Assembly (NCBI GenBank): GCA_963930655.1
Contig: OZ005617.1
Location: 5,706,501 to 5,770,500 of the forward strand
DNA: 64,000 bases
Direction of reading: 5' to 3'
Source: Myrica gale
Taxonomy: Eukaryota > Streptophyta > Magnoliopsida > Fagales > Myricaceae
In this document: in pieces, positions 36,888 to 48,535 of the stretch
How the letters are laid out: every line of letters starts with the position of its first letter
Position numbering within the stretch: the stretch's first letter is position 1
The notes under the pieces: generated by a model
Told to the model about the DNA's origin: nothing
Database searches by the model: none
Seen by the model: the letters and a program-made list of their open reading frames with translations, nothing else
Made by a program: the position numbers and the translations under genes

Positions 36888-37568
36888 AAGTATCAACAAT
36901 TGGACGGAAAGATCAATTTGCTTCAAAAACATACCACAAGCACAATACAATTGAAATTAATATCTCGGGGACTGAATTGCAAAAAGTGAATACTACGATG
37001 GCGCAAAAAGTAAATACTACGATGGTGCAAAAAGGTATTTAAGCCAAGAAACAAGTAAAGGGTTAGGGGCCCAAGAAAAAAAAAAAAAAGAGGATTATTC
37101 TAGTATTCTACAAGCACATGCTTGTATCTTTTTTCCGTCGCAAAAGAGGGGGGACCCAATCTCCGCTCCCACGTGAGTTAACGTGGTATCTCGATTCAAT
37201 CACTACGGTACAGGAGGAGCCCAGTAGGCCCAAATCAAATTGGATCTCTCTTGCCAGGCGTGAGTTAACGGGTTTACCAATTTGGAGCCCAGGCCCTAGC
37301 TAGCCCATAGGGACAACGCATATATGATCCACCCTCCTCAAGCCCATTACTCTTCTCTGTTATACTCGAAATCGAAGTTCTTGCAGTTTTTGGAACAATC
37401 CTTGCCTCAGAGTTGAGAAATTCAGAGAAAGTATATTCGTTGGAACATAACTTGAAAGTTTCGGAGAAGTTCAAAGGGACACTAATATCCCCACCCCCCA
37501 AAAAGGAACATCAAAGATTTTCCTCACAAATCAAAAAACAAGGCGAACGCCGAGGTGAAGTCCGCAGT
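36888..37568. other. Gap: intergenic and probable 3' UTR of the RINGv gene
   Basis: No gene motif. A poly-A stretch at 37076-37090 is low complexity. Confidence 0.5.
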
Positions 37569-40237
37569 TCACTCCATAAGTTGTAGAATGATAGAATCTC
37601 TTGTACACAAGTTCACCAATAAAGCAGGATGGTAACCAAGATTCGCATCTGTTTCCACCCTTTGCGCAACTCTTCTCAAACTCCATTCATGGAACAAGTC
37701 CAGAGCGACTCGCAGTCCAGTCCCAAGTCCAAGCACGATAATAACACCTGTAAAAGTCTCTTCAGTGTTATATCATCATCGAAGAAGATGGTCATTTGGG
37801 AAGAATGAGCAGAACTGTATGCAAAAAAAAGTAGATCTGCGTACCAATTATGATGTTGAAAGGCAGTGCAGAGATGCCAAGGGTAATGGATATCAGCACA
37901 TCCAAAAGGAGACCACAAATGAGGATCGAGAATGCCATCCAAAGTGGACTAAAACGGTGCTGTTACGAAGTTCATTGGATGCAAAAAAGATATCAAAGGA
38001 ATTGAATATTGTGTTCTCAAATATGGGAATAACTCCAGCAGATTGATTAGAGTCACCCCTTACCCTCTCACGACCTTGATGTCTAAAGTTCGACTCAATC
38101 CTCCAAACCCAGTAATTTGTCTGCTCCATGAAACAAGAGAAGCTAAATATTCATAAATGTGTATCTAACACAATGTATACGCATTTCATATATCCATCAA
38201 CCTTTCTGTTGCTTGTTAATGTAGAAGCATCAGTAGAATGATAATAATAAGCCCACTGCGAATAAAATTAGATGGGTATCCGTCCCCCACATGTCGCACT
38301 TCTCTTTTATATTTTCAAACCCTCTAGTGAACTTAATGCTTTTCTACCCTGCTATATCTTCAGCAAAGATGCCAATGTCCCTAGTTGTACAATCACAATT
38401 TTGGCAAATGTGAGTTTGAAACCCAACCATGAACTAGACAATAACTAGTAAGATTTCCAGATTTTTTGAAGACTTTTACACAAATCCAGTGGCAAAGACA
38501 TTCTGAAAGAAATGTGGAGGATAGTTGAATATGTTAACACTTACATCCACATATCATATGTTTTTACTCATGTTGGATCACATTCTCCAAATTTCCTCCC
38601 CAATACACCGGATTACGCAATCAGGTTGGGACTATCATGAAAACAGGATTTAATGCATTGAGGATATGCAGATTACTTTTAGATGTCATTCACAACATAT
38701 ATAATTTCGTTTTTACAGAATTAGGAAGAACAAAATACCTATTAGAACATACCGACAGATGTTTCTTATTTGATATGGATACGATATTGCAAGATAAAGT
38801 GAACTAGCATCGAATCTCATTGAAGTTGGTAACCTAATGAATATCTTAAATAACTTGATAAAAATGGCAAAGAATATTCTCTGCTGTTTCATATAAGTCT
38901 TTGCACTCCCAAATTCAGAATACCTACACAGGGCTGGTAATCTGGAGAGGGCACATTTGCAGCTATGTCTCTGCATACATAAAAAGGCTAAACTACATTA
39001 TTTATTCTTCAAGACTGAGCTAAATCAATATCGTGAACAAATTTAGAGAAAGGACTTACTGGCATATCTCACATTTGTTTGACCCTCTTGTACGGAACCA
39101 AGTATCTATGCATGTTCGGTGGGCTTTTGCAAGACCACCTCGACAGCGGCACCCGAGATCTATTAGAACTTCTTCCTTCTCCTGCTGACAAACTCTGAAG
39201 AATAAAACACACTGTATAACGGTTCCAGTACATTTCGTGCAATAACACACAAAAAAAGGGCAGAAACAGCATACCCTATATAGTTTTTGAACATGCAGTA
39301 GATTCAAAACTGAAGGTAGTGGCATAAAGAGTCCTACATATTAAGAATAAAGATGCTTTGGAAACACCTAGAGTCAACTTCAAGCAAATACTATGGTTTT
39401 CGAAGGCCAACAGTGTTATTTGACAAATCCCCTCATAGTCAATGACCAGCAGTGGTGAACCAAAGATTTATGAGCTAACTCAAAACAGGATTGAACTAAA
39501 AATATGGATAGAAACAAAGGGCAAAAAGGCCGAAACATTAAATTCCTACAATCAATAAAATTAATGGAAAGAACCAAATCATGCATCAATGAGTACAAGA
39601 GGACAACATTGTTGAAATAATTTAACCTTTCCAAGTATCTCCAAATCGGGCCTTCTAATGAATGGAGTTTGGGTAGCTTCCAATATCATCTACTGAACAG
39701 TTTCCATTTTCTGGTGCATTGCAAACCAAGCATGGTTATATTTTTGTTGCTCTCTATTTGTCAAGGAAAGATGCTTTTAGTTTAGAACATATTATGTATA
39801 CATTCATTGTTTTGTGGACGTGGCTATAGAACACTGAGATTGTTGAACTATCAAATTCATGTGACACCAGCTGAAATTAAGTAATGCAAGAGGCAAATTT
39901 GATATCAGAGTCTAATTTATTGTCAGTTAAGCAATCAGTAAAAGCAAACTCAAAACAAAAGGGAAAGCAGAATCCAAGGAAGCAAGTTATGATATATTTA
40001 CGGAAGTATATGATACCTGCATAGTTCAAAAGAACTGGCTGTCCTCGACAAATATGCTTTTTTGGGAGACGGGGGAGTGGGAAGTGGTTGTTCGTCCGTA
40101 GAGGAGTCCACAGAAATGGACAACTCTGCTGTTTGTTCGGGAGTCTGATGACAACCTTGTTCAGCGTTGGCGTTGGCTGACTGCTTATCCAGATCAGGAA
40201 GATCACCATCACCCTCACCCACCGTTTCTTTCGGCAT
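37569..40237 (-). CDS. RINGv (RING-CH, MARCH-like) membrane E3 ubiquitin ligase, 6 exons
   Basis: Exons: 40237-40017, 39194-39060, 38970-38928, 38120-38064, 37959-37845, 37747-37569; GT-AG introns and an unbroken 249-codon frame. The RING-CH domain carries the full C4-H-C3 set: C73, C76, C89, C91, H99, C102, C115, C118. Two hydrophobic segments follow (about residues 157-175 and 183-207; FSILICGLLLDVLIS and VIIVLGLGTGLRVALD). RINGv proteins with C-terminal membrane helices transfer ubiquitin to membrane clients. Start is the ATG at 40237 (MPKETVGEGDG); it directly follows CATCAG, so a 5' UTR intron ending there is possible. The N terminus is acidic and disordered. Exon 3 is only 43 bp; its donor (GTAGGT) was chosen because it restores the frame. 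Confidence 0.9.
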
Positions 40238-40779
40238 CTGATGCCCAAACCCTTTCCCACCAACCAATTAACTTTTGTTCTATCAATTACAAGCTCGACA
40301 CGAAACTGAATCACACCATTCGAGATTCCAAATACCCCAAGAATGAAAATTTATGCATATATTCCTTTAAATATGGAGACAAACGGGACAAAGAGCATTG
40401 AAGAAAAGACCTCGAATAAAACTGAAAAATCCTCCGACCGGAGAAAGTATGAAAGACCCCTCAATAAGCTCTTACAGCAACGGATGATCAAACCTTGAGT
40501 AAGTAGGGATTGGAATTCAGTAATGGTAGCGTTGAGAGACGATGAAGCACCTTAAATACGAACGAAAGAAGTCGATGAACAATAACAAACAAATTGAATA
40601 ACTTCATTGATTTTTACCCGAAACCAAAGCAACCCCAAGAATCAACCATGTTGTGGGGGTGGGTTCTCACTGACATGACGACTCATCATTTTGTCACTCA
40701 CTGGCAGCCGCTGGATTCACCGGAGAAAAAAAGAAGGCGCAATGATGCAAAGCGAAGCTTGAAACATTCTTTACCGTAT
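40238..40779. other. Gap: RINGv upstream region
   Basis: Probable 5' UTR and promoter of the RINGv gene; no other gene seen. Confidence 0.5.
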
Positions 40780-40944
40780 TGGGGTTTGAAATATTATAAG
40801 TTAGAGAAAAGTTACGAAAGTGGGTGAAAAAGAAAAGAGGGATAATATTTTTAACGAGTATTATAATAATAAAAAATTATGTGGTAAATTTTTTATGATT
40901 AAACTTAAATTTTTGGGCCTAAATATTTGAGTCCCAAACATACC
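40780..40944. mobile_element. Tourist-like MITE, copy D, left end missing
   Basis: Internal sequence matches copy A; the right end (complement GGTATGTTTGGG) is present, the left terminus is lost. Confidence 0.75.
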
Positions 40945-41031
40945 ACATTGATGTGTGAAATTATTCGACATATATAGGCCAACTTTTCCATCATAATAAT
41001 ATGGAAACAACAAATATCGGAATCATTCTGA

Positions 41032-41230
41032 GGTTGTATTTGCATGAAAAATTTTACAAAATTTTTCACCAACTCACAATAAAATAATACAATATAATTT
41101 CTCTCTCTCCTATCAAATCATAATTTTTCACTACAAAAAATATAAAAAATTACCTATCTCTTCACTTTTTCACTAAACCCAATACTATCACAAAACTCAA
41201 TACTAAAAATTTTACAACACAAACATACCC
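41032..41230. mobile_element. Tourist-like MITE, copy C (inverse to copy B)
   Basis: 199 bp with ends GGTTGTATTTG and (complement) GGGTATGTTTG; TGA at 41029-41031 and 41231-41233. Internal CCTATCAAATCA and CTTCACTTTTTCACTAAACCC are the complement of copy B. Confidence 0.85.
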
Positions 41231-41233
41231 TGA

Positions 41234-41729
41234 GTTGGAGATAGAGACACTGAAGTCACGCTGTCACGACATAAAGTGTTGTGGCCGGATTTGGCTCTGT
41301 TCTTTAGTTCTTTATACCATGTTCCATGCATCAGAAAAACTGCACATTAGGACATTAATGCAGTCTTTTTTGTGTGGACAGTGGAGCAAAGGTTTAGGTT
41401 AGAAGCCCAACTATGGTGCTATGCAGTCCAAACACTAAATAAAGGCCCAAAATGTGAGGGTGCATCATTGCATGTCCACCTACTTTGAAAGCCCTGTTTA
41501 TCAATTTGGTTGGGTGCGACAGAAACTGGTCAGGTTAGTAATTGATGGTCTTTTTCCTTTCCTCGAGAAAAGTTCTTTTGTATGTGATAAATGTTATTAA
41601 AGATTTCAGATGAGGTTGTTGCGGTACCGTACAAGTCGTGCTCTTCACCAACCACCAAGTTTAATGGTCATATGCAAAGAACAGAGGAATTTGTCCTGGT
41701 TATCGGGGCCTATCTCTGATAACATTTTC
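41234..41729. other. Gap: intergenic
   Basis: Nothing recognised. Confidence 0.5.
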
Positions 41730-42275
41730 TGATTTAACAAGGCCGCGCCTTTTACCTTTTTTTTTAAATCAAAATCTGATCTTATTCCAACAATCCATAA
41801 TAACAAAACAAACATTAAGGTGATCAGTTCTAAGAAACTGCTCACAACTATCGAGATTGTCACCTAAGTTAAATTGGCCGGCAGCCCAATAACCAAGGTG
41901 ATGCATAGCCTTATTTGCACCTCGATGAACATGAACAATTTTTCAACTCTCCATCTGAACATCAATAATCTCTAAAATCGTACTATGAATTATTCACTTC
42001 GTTCTTGTAGGACACTTCTATATAGCTTTAATCACCGTTTCTGAATCCCTTTCTAGAATTATATTAAGGAATCTCATTTGCTTGGCGAACTCAACACCCA
42101 ACTTTGTTGCCCTAGTATCTCCTTCCAGTGGCTGGACTGCCTCAATCTTCAAGAACGAGGAGCCTTTCACCTCTCCCTGATGATCCCGAATAATTGCAGC
42201 TATGACTGTAAATTCTTCTCTAACTGCCACATCAAGATTGACCTTGACCCTCTCTTTAGGCGGAGGCTTCCAAAC
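41730..42275 (-). pseudogene. LINE-type RNase H (RVT_3) fragment
   Basis: Minus-strand reading shows WKPPPKERVKVNLD, AAIIRDHQGEVKGSS, EFAKQMRFLNIILERDSETVIKAI and, after stops, VHVHRGANKAMHHLGYWA. This is the RNase H domain typical of the C terminus of plant LINE ORF2 and related host proteins. Stops interrupt it after about 42018 and near 41948. It is cut on its N-terminal side by the hAT insertion at 42276; LINE-like sequence probably continues at 43977-44131 and 44722-44900. Confidence 0.78.
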
Positions 42276-43968
42276 TAAGGTTGGGCATTTCATCCTGTTT
42301 CCACCGGAAATTCCGGCCTCGGTTCCAAACTATTCCGGTACCAAAATCGGATCCCATCTTTGAAAATTTCCAATACCGGTATATTTTTTTTAGAAAAAAA
42401 TTCAGAGCTCAAAACGGTGCAGTTTTGAGCCTTGTTAAAAAAAAGAGAGATAGAACAAATATAGTTCGAACGAAATTATGTCTTTTTCGTTCCAAAGTTT
42501 GCATTTTCAACTTTAAACTGCCGACTGTCGTTAGGGCTGTGAACCGGTACCGGCGGTGGGCAGGTTAACCGCCGCCTGTACCGGCACAGTGTACCTTGCA
42601 CCAGCGCCAAGCGGCACCGGTGCCGGTGAGTCAAAATCCCCAAATAACGGGGATTTTGACAAAAGCCGTGAAATTGCTCCCGCTGGACAGTTTCACCGCT
42701 TTCCCAGTTTTTTTTAACATATATGAAACGACGTCGTTTTAATTTCTCTTCTTAACCCTATTTCTCCTCCCTCTTCGTTTCATTTCTTCTTCTCCTCCCT
42801 CCCCCCTCTCCCTATTCGCCCGTTTCTTCTCTCTGTCTCTCCTCTGCAACTCTCTCGCTCTCTCTCCCCCCCGTTCATTGCGATTTGATTATTTTGTTGT
42901 ATTTTTGGAACAAATTTCTAGTTTCTTGCGATTTGGAATCTGCGATTTGGCTTGGTTTGGTTTAGAATCTGTGATTTTGGGTTGAAATCTTGCGATTTGT
43001 GCGGTTTGTTTAGATTTTTGTGAGATTTTGTTTCAATTTGTGCGGTTTGTAATTTTTTTTTGAATTTCCGGTGATTGTGGCCGTTACCGCCCACCGCCAC
43101 CGCCAAAACCGCCACCGTTAGGTGACGGTTGTTCCCCTTACGGTGGCGGGGACGGTTCCCGTTTTTGGAGAACCGCCCATAGCGGTGCCGGTGGAGGCCA
43201 TAACCGCCACCGGCACCAGTTATGCACAGCCCTACCTGTCGTGCTGTCCCCCAGCCCCCTCTCCTTGTCTCCGATGTCTCTCCTTGTCGTGACTCACCCA
43301 ACTCTCAAGCCATCAATTGTGCCCCACCCTCCCTGTCGCAGCTATTCTCTCCCTCAGTCGTGCAAGCTCCTCTTTCCCTCTCTCTCTCGTCGTGCTCGCT
43401 GCTCAGCTCCTCTCACCCTACCGCGGCTCCTCTCTCATCACTCATCAGCTTTCTCAACAAGGTGACAAGGTCTATAATCTATAATCTATTTACTATTTTA
43501 TTTAAATGTTGCATTGTTAACTTCTTTGAATCTAGTGTTAAACTTATTTAGATTTTATTGATTTGATTTGAGGATATGAAATTTTGACGGGCATATTTGG
43601 TGATTGGCAAACGATCTCTTTGTCATGGTGAAGATTTTGCACTTCGGATCGGTTGTTACCTTTGGACGCTTTGCTTTTTTCCACTTTTTTTCCTTAAATA
43701 ATTACTGTTAATCTCTTTCATTTTGGTTGAGATTGAAGGCTTGGTTGGTTTTGCTTAATGCTCATTGTTTGTATGATTTCTAATAAACATTTTGTTGAAT
43801 AGTTGTTACCTATTTATGCTCATAAGTGCTATTGTTTGCACTCCGAATATGCATTATTAGTGCTATTGTCAGGAACCGGAATTTTCAGTTTCCGGTTCCG
43901 GAAATTTCGATGGGTACCGGAACCGGAATGGGCGATTTTGGTTCCGTCCGTTCCGGTGCCCACCTTTA
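42276..43968. mobile_element. hAT element with perfect 8-bp target duplication TTCCAAAC, containing a second hAT
   Basis: Ends TAAGGTTGGGCA and (complement) TAAAGGTGGGCA; TTCCAAAC flanks it at 42268-42275 and 43969-43976. Subterminal regions repeat TTCCGG and CCGGAA motifs, as expected for transposase binding sites. No transposase is left. A 703-bp hAT element is inserted at 42532-43234. Confidence 0.93.
42532..43234. mobile_element. Nested hAT element with 8-bp target duplication
   Basis: Ends TAGGGCTGTGAACCGG and (complement) TAGGGCTGTGCATAACTGG; duplications actgtcgt (42524-42531) and cctgtcgt (43235-43242) match at 7 of 8. GC-rich subterminal repeats of the CCGCCACCGGCACC type occur at both ends. 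A minus-strand frame at 42918-43301 has no known domain. Confidence 0.92.
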
Positions 43969-44131
43969 TTCCAAACACATTGCCCCTACAGATTGAAGCT
44001 TATGTTTCCAAGCTGCCCAGTGTTCCCAACTGAGTTTACATACCCGAGAAGCCAACTCCTTCATCACACACTAAAATCTCGTCATGTGCAACACAATTTC
44101 TTGCCACCCATAAGCAGCAAAAAGTTGAAAC

Positions 44132-44713
44132 TAGGGCTGCACAACCATAAATACAGTCAAACCAGATTTTCGGTTGTGCCTAAATTGAAGGACCGGACCA
44201 CTTATAAATGGTATGGACCAGTTTCTTTTCTTTTTCTAAGCTTTTTTTTTCATTTTCAACTCACATTTTAAGATAAAAAAAAAACTAGTTACAAATGTCT
44301 CACAAAATTAAGCACCATAAGTCAAAATACAAATGTCTCAAACACGCATAGTTTTAGTGTGAGAAATAGTTTTATTTCTAAAAATGATGGAACGCGAGAA
44401 TTTGAACCTGCGCGCTAAAGGGAAGAAATTTGTAGCTTAACCGCTGAGGCGCTTCACATGTTCGATTGGCAATTCTCAGACATTTAGGTTAAAAGTTTAA
44501 AGTTTGTATTAAAAAAAAAAATAATATTTATTATTTATATTAATAATTATGTTCTGATCTGGTCCAAACTGTTTCCCAAAAGGCCTAGACCGGACCGTAT
44601 ATAACTGGTTTTTCAAATGCGGTCCGGACCGGACCAGATTTATACCACTAAGACCACAAATCCAGTCCGGTCCAGTCCGATTTTGTGGTCCGGTCCGGTT
44701 TCGTTCAGCCCTA
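44132..44713. mobile_element. hAT element (582 bp) with 8-bp target duplication
   Basis: Ends TAGGGCTGCACAACC and (complement) TAGGGCTGAACGAAACC; duplications gttgaaac (44124-44131) and gttgaaat (44714-44721) match at 7 of 8. No coding capacity; includes a tRNA-like stretch on the minus strand at 44398-44452. Confidence 0.92.
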
Positions 44714-44883
44714 GTTGAAATTGATATTGATCCTCCAACACGATTACAAATGAGCTGATGTGGATGACACTTTCTGAATCCAGTCCACCATTGAACCTGT
44801 GCCATACATCACTATGTGGCAATTGTTCAATTAACAATTCTTTAGTGCCAATCACATCTTCATTCAAGAAGGTATAGCCAAAA

Positions 44884-45731
44884 CCTTCACAGATAACCGA
44901 GTCTAGAGAGAGAGCCTCTGCCCTCTCTCTAGACTTTCTCCTCCCCTCTTTCGCCTGAACCCCCTCCCCCTTCACTGTTCATGGCAGTGGGAGGAGCCTA
45001 TACTCCTCCCGCCGTCCCCTTCCTCGCTGTCCCCCCTTTCTTTTGGCCAGTTCTTGCCAACATCTCCCTTTCTCCTTGTTTTGGTCTCCCTCCATGGCGG
45101 TTTTCTTTTGCAGATCCCGGCGTTTCAGGAGCTTGTCGGTGGCCACGCGCATGAGGGACGGCTTCAGCTGCTCACGACATCTGACTCGGATCCAGTCCGA
45201 TCACTCTCGGCCGGCGCTTGTCACCCGAGCATATGACCCACGCGCCGCCCGTTTTGTGGATCTCTTTGGGTGGTCTGGCAGGTCTTCTTTGGGACCTTTT
45301 TCTTCTCTGCTTTTTGGCCGAATGTTGTTGTTTTCTTTGGGTTTCTGGTTGTGTTCTTATTGCATACATGAAGTTTATTTATGCTTGTTTTTGTCATGGA
45401 TCTTGGTGTCCATTTGTGCTGTTATGGAGGCTCTTTCGAGGAAGTGAGAGTGAGGTGCATGAAAACCTCCTCTCCCGGACTCTGTGTCATGGGTCTGTGG
45501 ACCCGTTTAGAATCTACAGACCTTCGAGTCTGTCTTGTTGAGGCCATTATGACCAGTTGGAATCTGGTCTTTACGACCATGAAATGTATAGCCCTTAGGG
45601 CTTTTCATGATGTTGTACTGGGTGTTTCTTTGTACTCGGGTTGTTCTTTGTATCCGGCCTTGGAGGGCTTTCTGTACTCAACATCTTTGTTCTGTGGTGA
45701 ATGAAATTCACGTTTGCTTAGGAAAAAAAAA
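44884..45731 (+). mobile_element. Truncated retroposon (LINE 3' end type) with poly-A tail
   Basis: The segment ends with GTGAATGAAATTCACG, then a short A-run at 45723-45731, the form of a retroposon 3' end. It has many overlapping short frames but no domain. The left limit is approximate. Confidence 0.55.
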
Positions 45732-46346
45732 GGGTATCAGAGATCTCCTTTCAGTAACCGCTAAAAAAGAGCAGAGATTAATTGAAATAAGTCCTCCTAA
45801 TCGTACATTTTCAGTTCTCAATGATATTATCCCAAAAACCAGACATGGTTGATCAACATTCTATTTAGTATACCTTCTTCTTTTCCCACTTCTGATTTTT
45901 TTTCCTTCATGCTTATAAGAATTGACCATAGGTCAATGGCCTAATTGGTGCTCAACTCAACCAGATGATATCCAGACCTCCTTCTAGTTTTTGGAATTCT
46001 ATTTGTTTTGCACCAAAAGGGAGAGGGAGAAGCAGATTCTTCATGCAGTCTTCTAGCGGGTCTGATTCTTTCCCTACAAAGCTTCCAAATCAACTGAAGA
46101 GCTTAAGAGTCACAAAAGGATAAGCTTTACCATAGAAAACCCATTGTCAAGTAATACTTGTCTTTTGGAACCGAATAGACTACCTTTTATTGCCATGTAA
46201 GTAACTCATCACCTTCCTTTATTCCACCAAACGCTAGGTCCTGCCTCCTGCACCTCCTATATAAATCCGTGTTTATATGTCCAGTGTGATATCAACTCCC
46301 AACCCCAGTTTTACTCCAACTCTCCTCGCAGCATAGACAAGAAATC
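45732..46346 (+). promoter_or_regulatory. Upstream region of the 161-aa gene with TATA box
   Basis: CTATATAAATC at about 46257-46267 lies roughly 80 bases before the ATG at 46347, a normal plant core promoter spacing for a short 5' UTR. No other element is claimed. Confidence 0.65.
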
Positions 46347-46832
46347 ATGAATTCTGAATCAGCTAAGCCCGACCAGGCCTCAACCGGTGAAGGAGAGAAG
46401 CAAAAGCACTTTGACCGTGAGGTCAGGGAGATGGTCTCTGCTATAACTCACCGCTTCACTGATCCTCATAAATCAGGTTCTACTCATCAGCAGCAGGTCG
46501 ATGAGGATGAACATGGTGTAAGAATCATCACCCTTGCCGGAACAAACACTGGAGCCACCCTGCGAAGCGAGCAGGGCGAGAAGAGTCCTCCTCAAGGGGT
46601 TTCACTTGACGAGCCTGAGGCGCTGACCTACGTAAACAGCAACTTCCAGGCCATCAACAACTCAATCATGCTGGGTGGTAGCTACAGCACCAACGACCCA
46701 GGTGTTCATCTGGACATCTCAGACTACTTCGACAACAAAGGCAACAAGCATGAGCGATATCATGGAAAGAAGCTCAAGAAAAAAGAGAAGGAAAACGTCA
46801 AAAGCGACCAACATACCGAACATTCCGATTGA
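46347..46832 (+). CDS. Uncharacterised small plant protein, 161 aa, single exon
   Basis: The frame begins ATG after TATA box and short leader and runs unbroken for 161 codons. The protein is hydrophilic with no signal peptide or membrane helix. A middle block EALTYVNSNFQAINNSIM, followed by GGSYSTNDPGVHLDI, looks conserved and could be a short ordered segment. The C terminus is Lys-rich (KKLKKKEKENVK) and may act in nuclear targeting or nucleic-acid binding. I do not recognise a named family. Support for a real gene: a lone long frame with balanced codon use, a well-placed TATA box, and no transposon motifs. Confidence 0.7.
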   Translation: MNSESAKPDQASTGEGEKQKHFDREVREMVSAITHRFTDPHKSGSTHQQQVDEDEHGVRIITLAGTNTGATLRSEQGEKSPPQGVSLDEPEALTYVNSNFQAINNSIMLGGSYSTNDPGVHLDISDYFDNKGNKHERYHGKKLKKKEKENVKSDQHTEHSD

Positions 46833-47980
46833 GAGCTCATGAATAACAAAAATGCAAAGACAGGGGGGCCAGAAGGTCTGAATAAAAAATAATAAGTCTG
46901 GGTGCTGGGTTACCATGTAAGAGTCTTGAGTTCGAATTTCGAAAGTATTGTATAACTGTGTTGGTGTTATGGTGTTAAGACAAAGGTTGAGCTTTTATGC
47001 GTCATGTGTAGTTTCGATTCATGAACCTATGATCTCCTGTCAGAAGAAGAAAGAAAAGAAAAGAAAGAGATTGTTAATCATTTCAATACATCAAGTATTC
47101 CGTTTTATATAATTCAGCATTGTCCTTAATTTAAAGTTCGTACGTTCTAAGACAGAATCATGCAGTTTTGGTCTCAGTAAAACTCTTCAACGACGGTATA
47201 GGGCCTTGTTGTAGCTTAGGTGATCGCCGCATGCAGGACATGGAAATGCTGGCCACTTCCCAATTTTTCATAGCAACCAAACACTGCCTATAATTATTCC
47301 ACAGAGCTAAAACTTAAACTTTGAGCTGTCCAATACATAAAAGAAGAAGGACTGGATAAACCAGTGTGCACACAGGCTAAAATCAATTTCATAAACCTAA
47401 ACCATATGGGAACAATTTAAACATGAAGTAACTTATCTTGAGCTGGGAGGAAGGAGGGTGGAGGGAAGTGACGCCGTTTCACTGCGCAGTGAATTGGCGT
47501 TTGGGGATTGTTGATCTTACGAGCGGTAGACCCAAGATTTTTCTTCGATAGGCGACATAATAAAATTGTATTACGAAAGTCTAGCTCTTGGGCCGCCTCC
47601 AAGATCACTTCCGGAGATCACCCCTAGGGGTACATGTAATGAACTTTTTTTTTTAAAGGCTGTAATGATCTTATCGTGCTTGTAAAAAGTAAATGCATAA
47701 AACATCTTACAACGAGATAGGGAAATTAGCGCCGATTCTAGAGAGTTCTCTAGAATTTTTTCCTCGTCTGACTGACCCTCTCCCTCCACCTCCTCCTCCA
47801 ACAGCTCTTCCTCTGCTCTTACTTTCTGTGACTGTAACCCAAAATAACCCCTTATTTCAAACCATTTTTAGAGGCTTTATTCCGGCGGACTTGATGCTCA
47901 GACCTACACGTTTTTGGAGGCTTTTGAAGACCACGACCGGCAAAGACGACATCTACATCGACCGGTGAAGATTTCTGCAC
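46833..47980. other. Gap: intergenic
   Basis: No gene recognised; short frames on both strands lack motifs. Confidence 0.5.
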
Positions 47981-47984
47981 CGGC

Positions 47985-48535
47985 CAACATGAAAGGATCC
48001 CTAATGCTGACGTGGGCGGCAAAAGCCATGCGTGGGAGGATAGGTGTCGAGATGAGGCGCCAAGGACCCACATGTGCACTCATGACATGCCCACAGCGCG
48101 CGCAGTGACAACACCACAGCCATGTCATGGCATCATCACGCGCGCGCGCAAGCTAGGCGCCCCAGCGCCCTTGACAAGGCATGGCGCCTCACCAACGCCC
48201 ATGCCTGGCATGCCAGCCAGCCGACCACAGACATGCCATGACAGCCCATGGTCTCGCCCATGGCCTTGCCATGACACGGCGCAGCAGCAAGTCCTTGGCC
48301 ACCAGTCAAGCCAAGCAGCAGCAGCGAGCAAGCAGACCAAGGAGTGCCATGACACAGGATGACCACCACCAGCAGCCACCACCAGTGGCGGAGCACCACC
48401 ACCCCTACTGGTACTTGGTGGGGAATGGAAGAGGAAGGTCCCAGGACCCGGAGGAGCATCACCACCCATGGTGGTGCAAGTGGCGGCGGCGCCACCGTGG
48501 ACGGCGGCGGACGACGGTGAAATCCCGGCATTGAT
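47985..48535. other. GC-rich, CATGG-rich segment of unknown nature
   Basis: GC content rises sharply against the AT-rich flanks, with many CCATGG and CATGCC motifs. Long frames are open on both strands at once (48136-48546 minus; 48181-48534 plus), typical of base composition rather than coding. It may be the 5' part of an LTR that continues to about 49203. Confidence 0.5.

Noticed and set aside
42918-43301. Minus-strand frame of 127 codons inside the nested hAT
   Set aside because: Gly/Arg-rich low complexity produced by CCGCCACC-type repeats; not coding.
44398-44452. A functional tRNA gene
   Set aside because: A and B boxes are only approximate and no proper acceptor stem or anticodon arm could be drawn; kept only as a tRNA-like finding.
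45043-45704. Frames of 107-134 codons (plus), apparently hydrophobic
   Set aside because: Several frames overlap in a retroposon-like segment that ends in poly-A; not a host gene.
48181-48534. Open frame of 117 codons (plus), His/Arg-rich
   Set aside because: Both strands are open here because of high GC content; no domain, and composition explains it.
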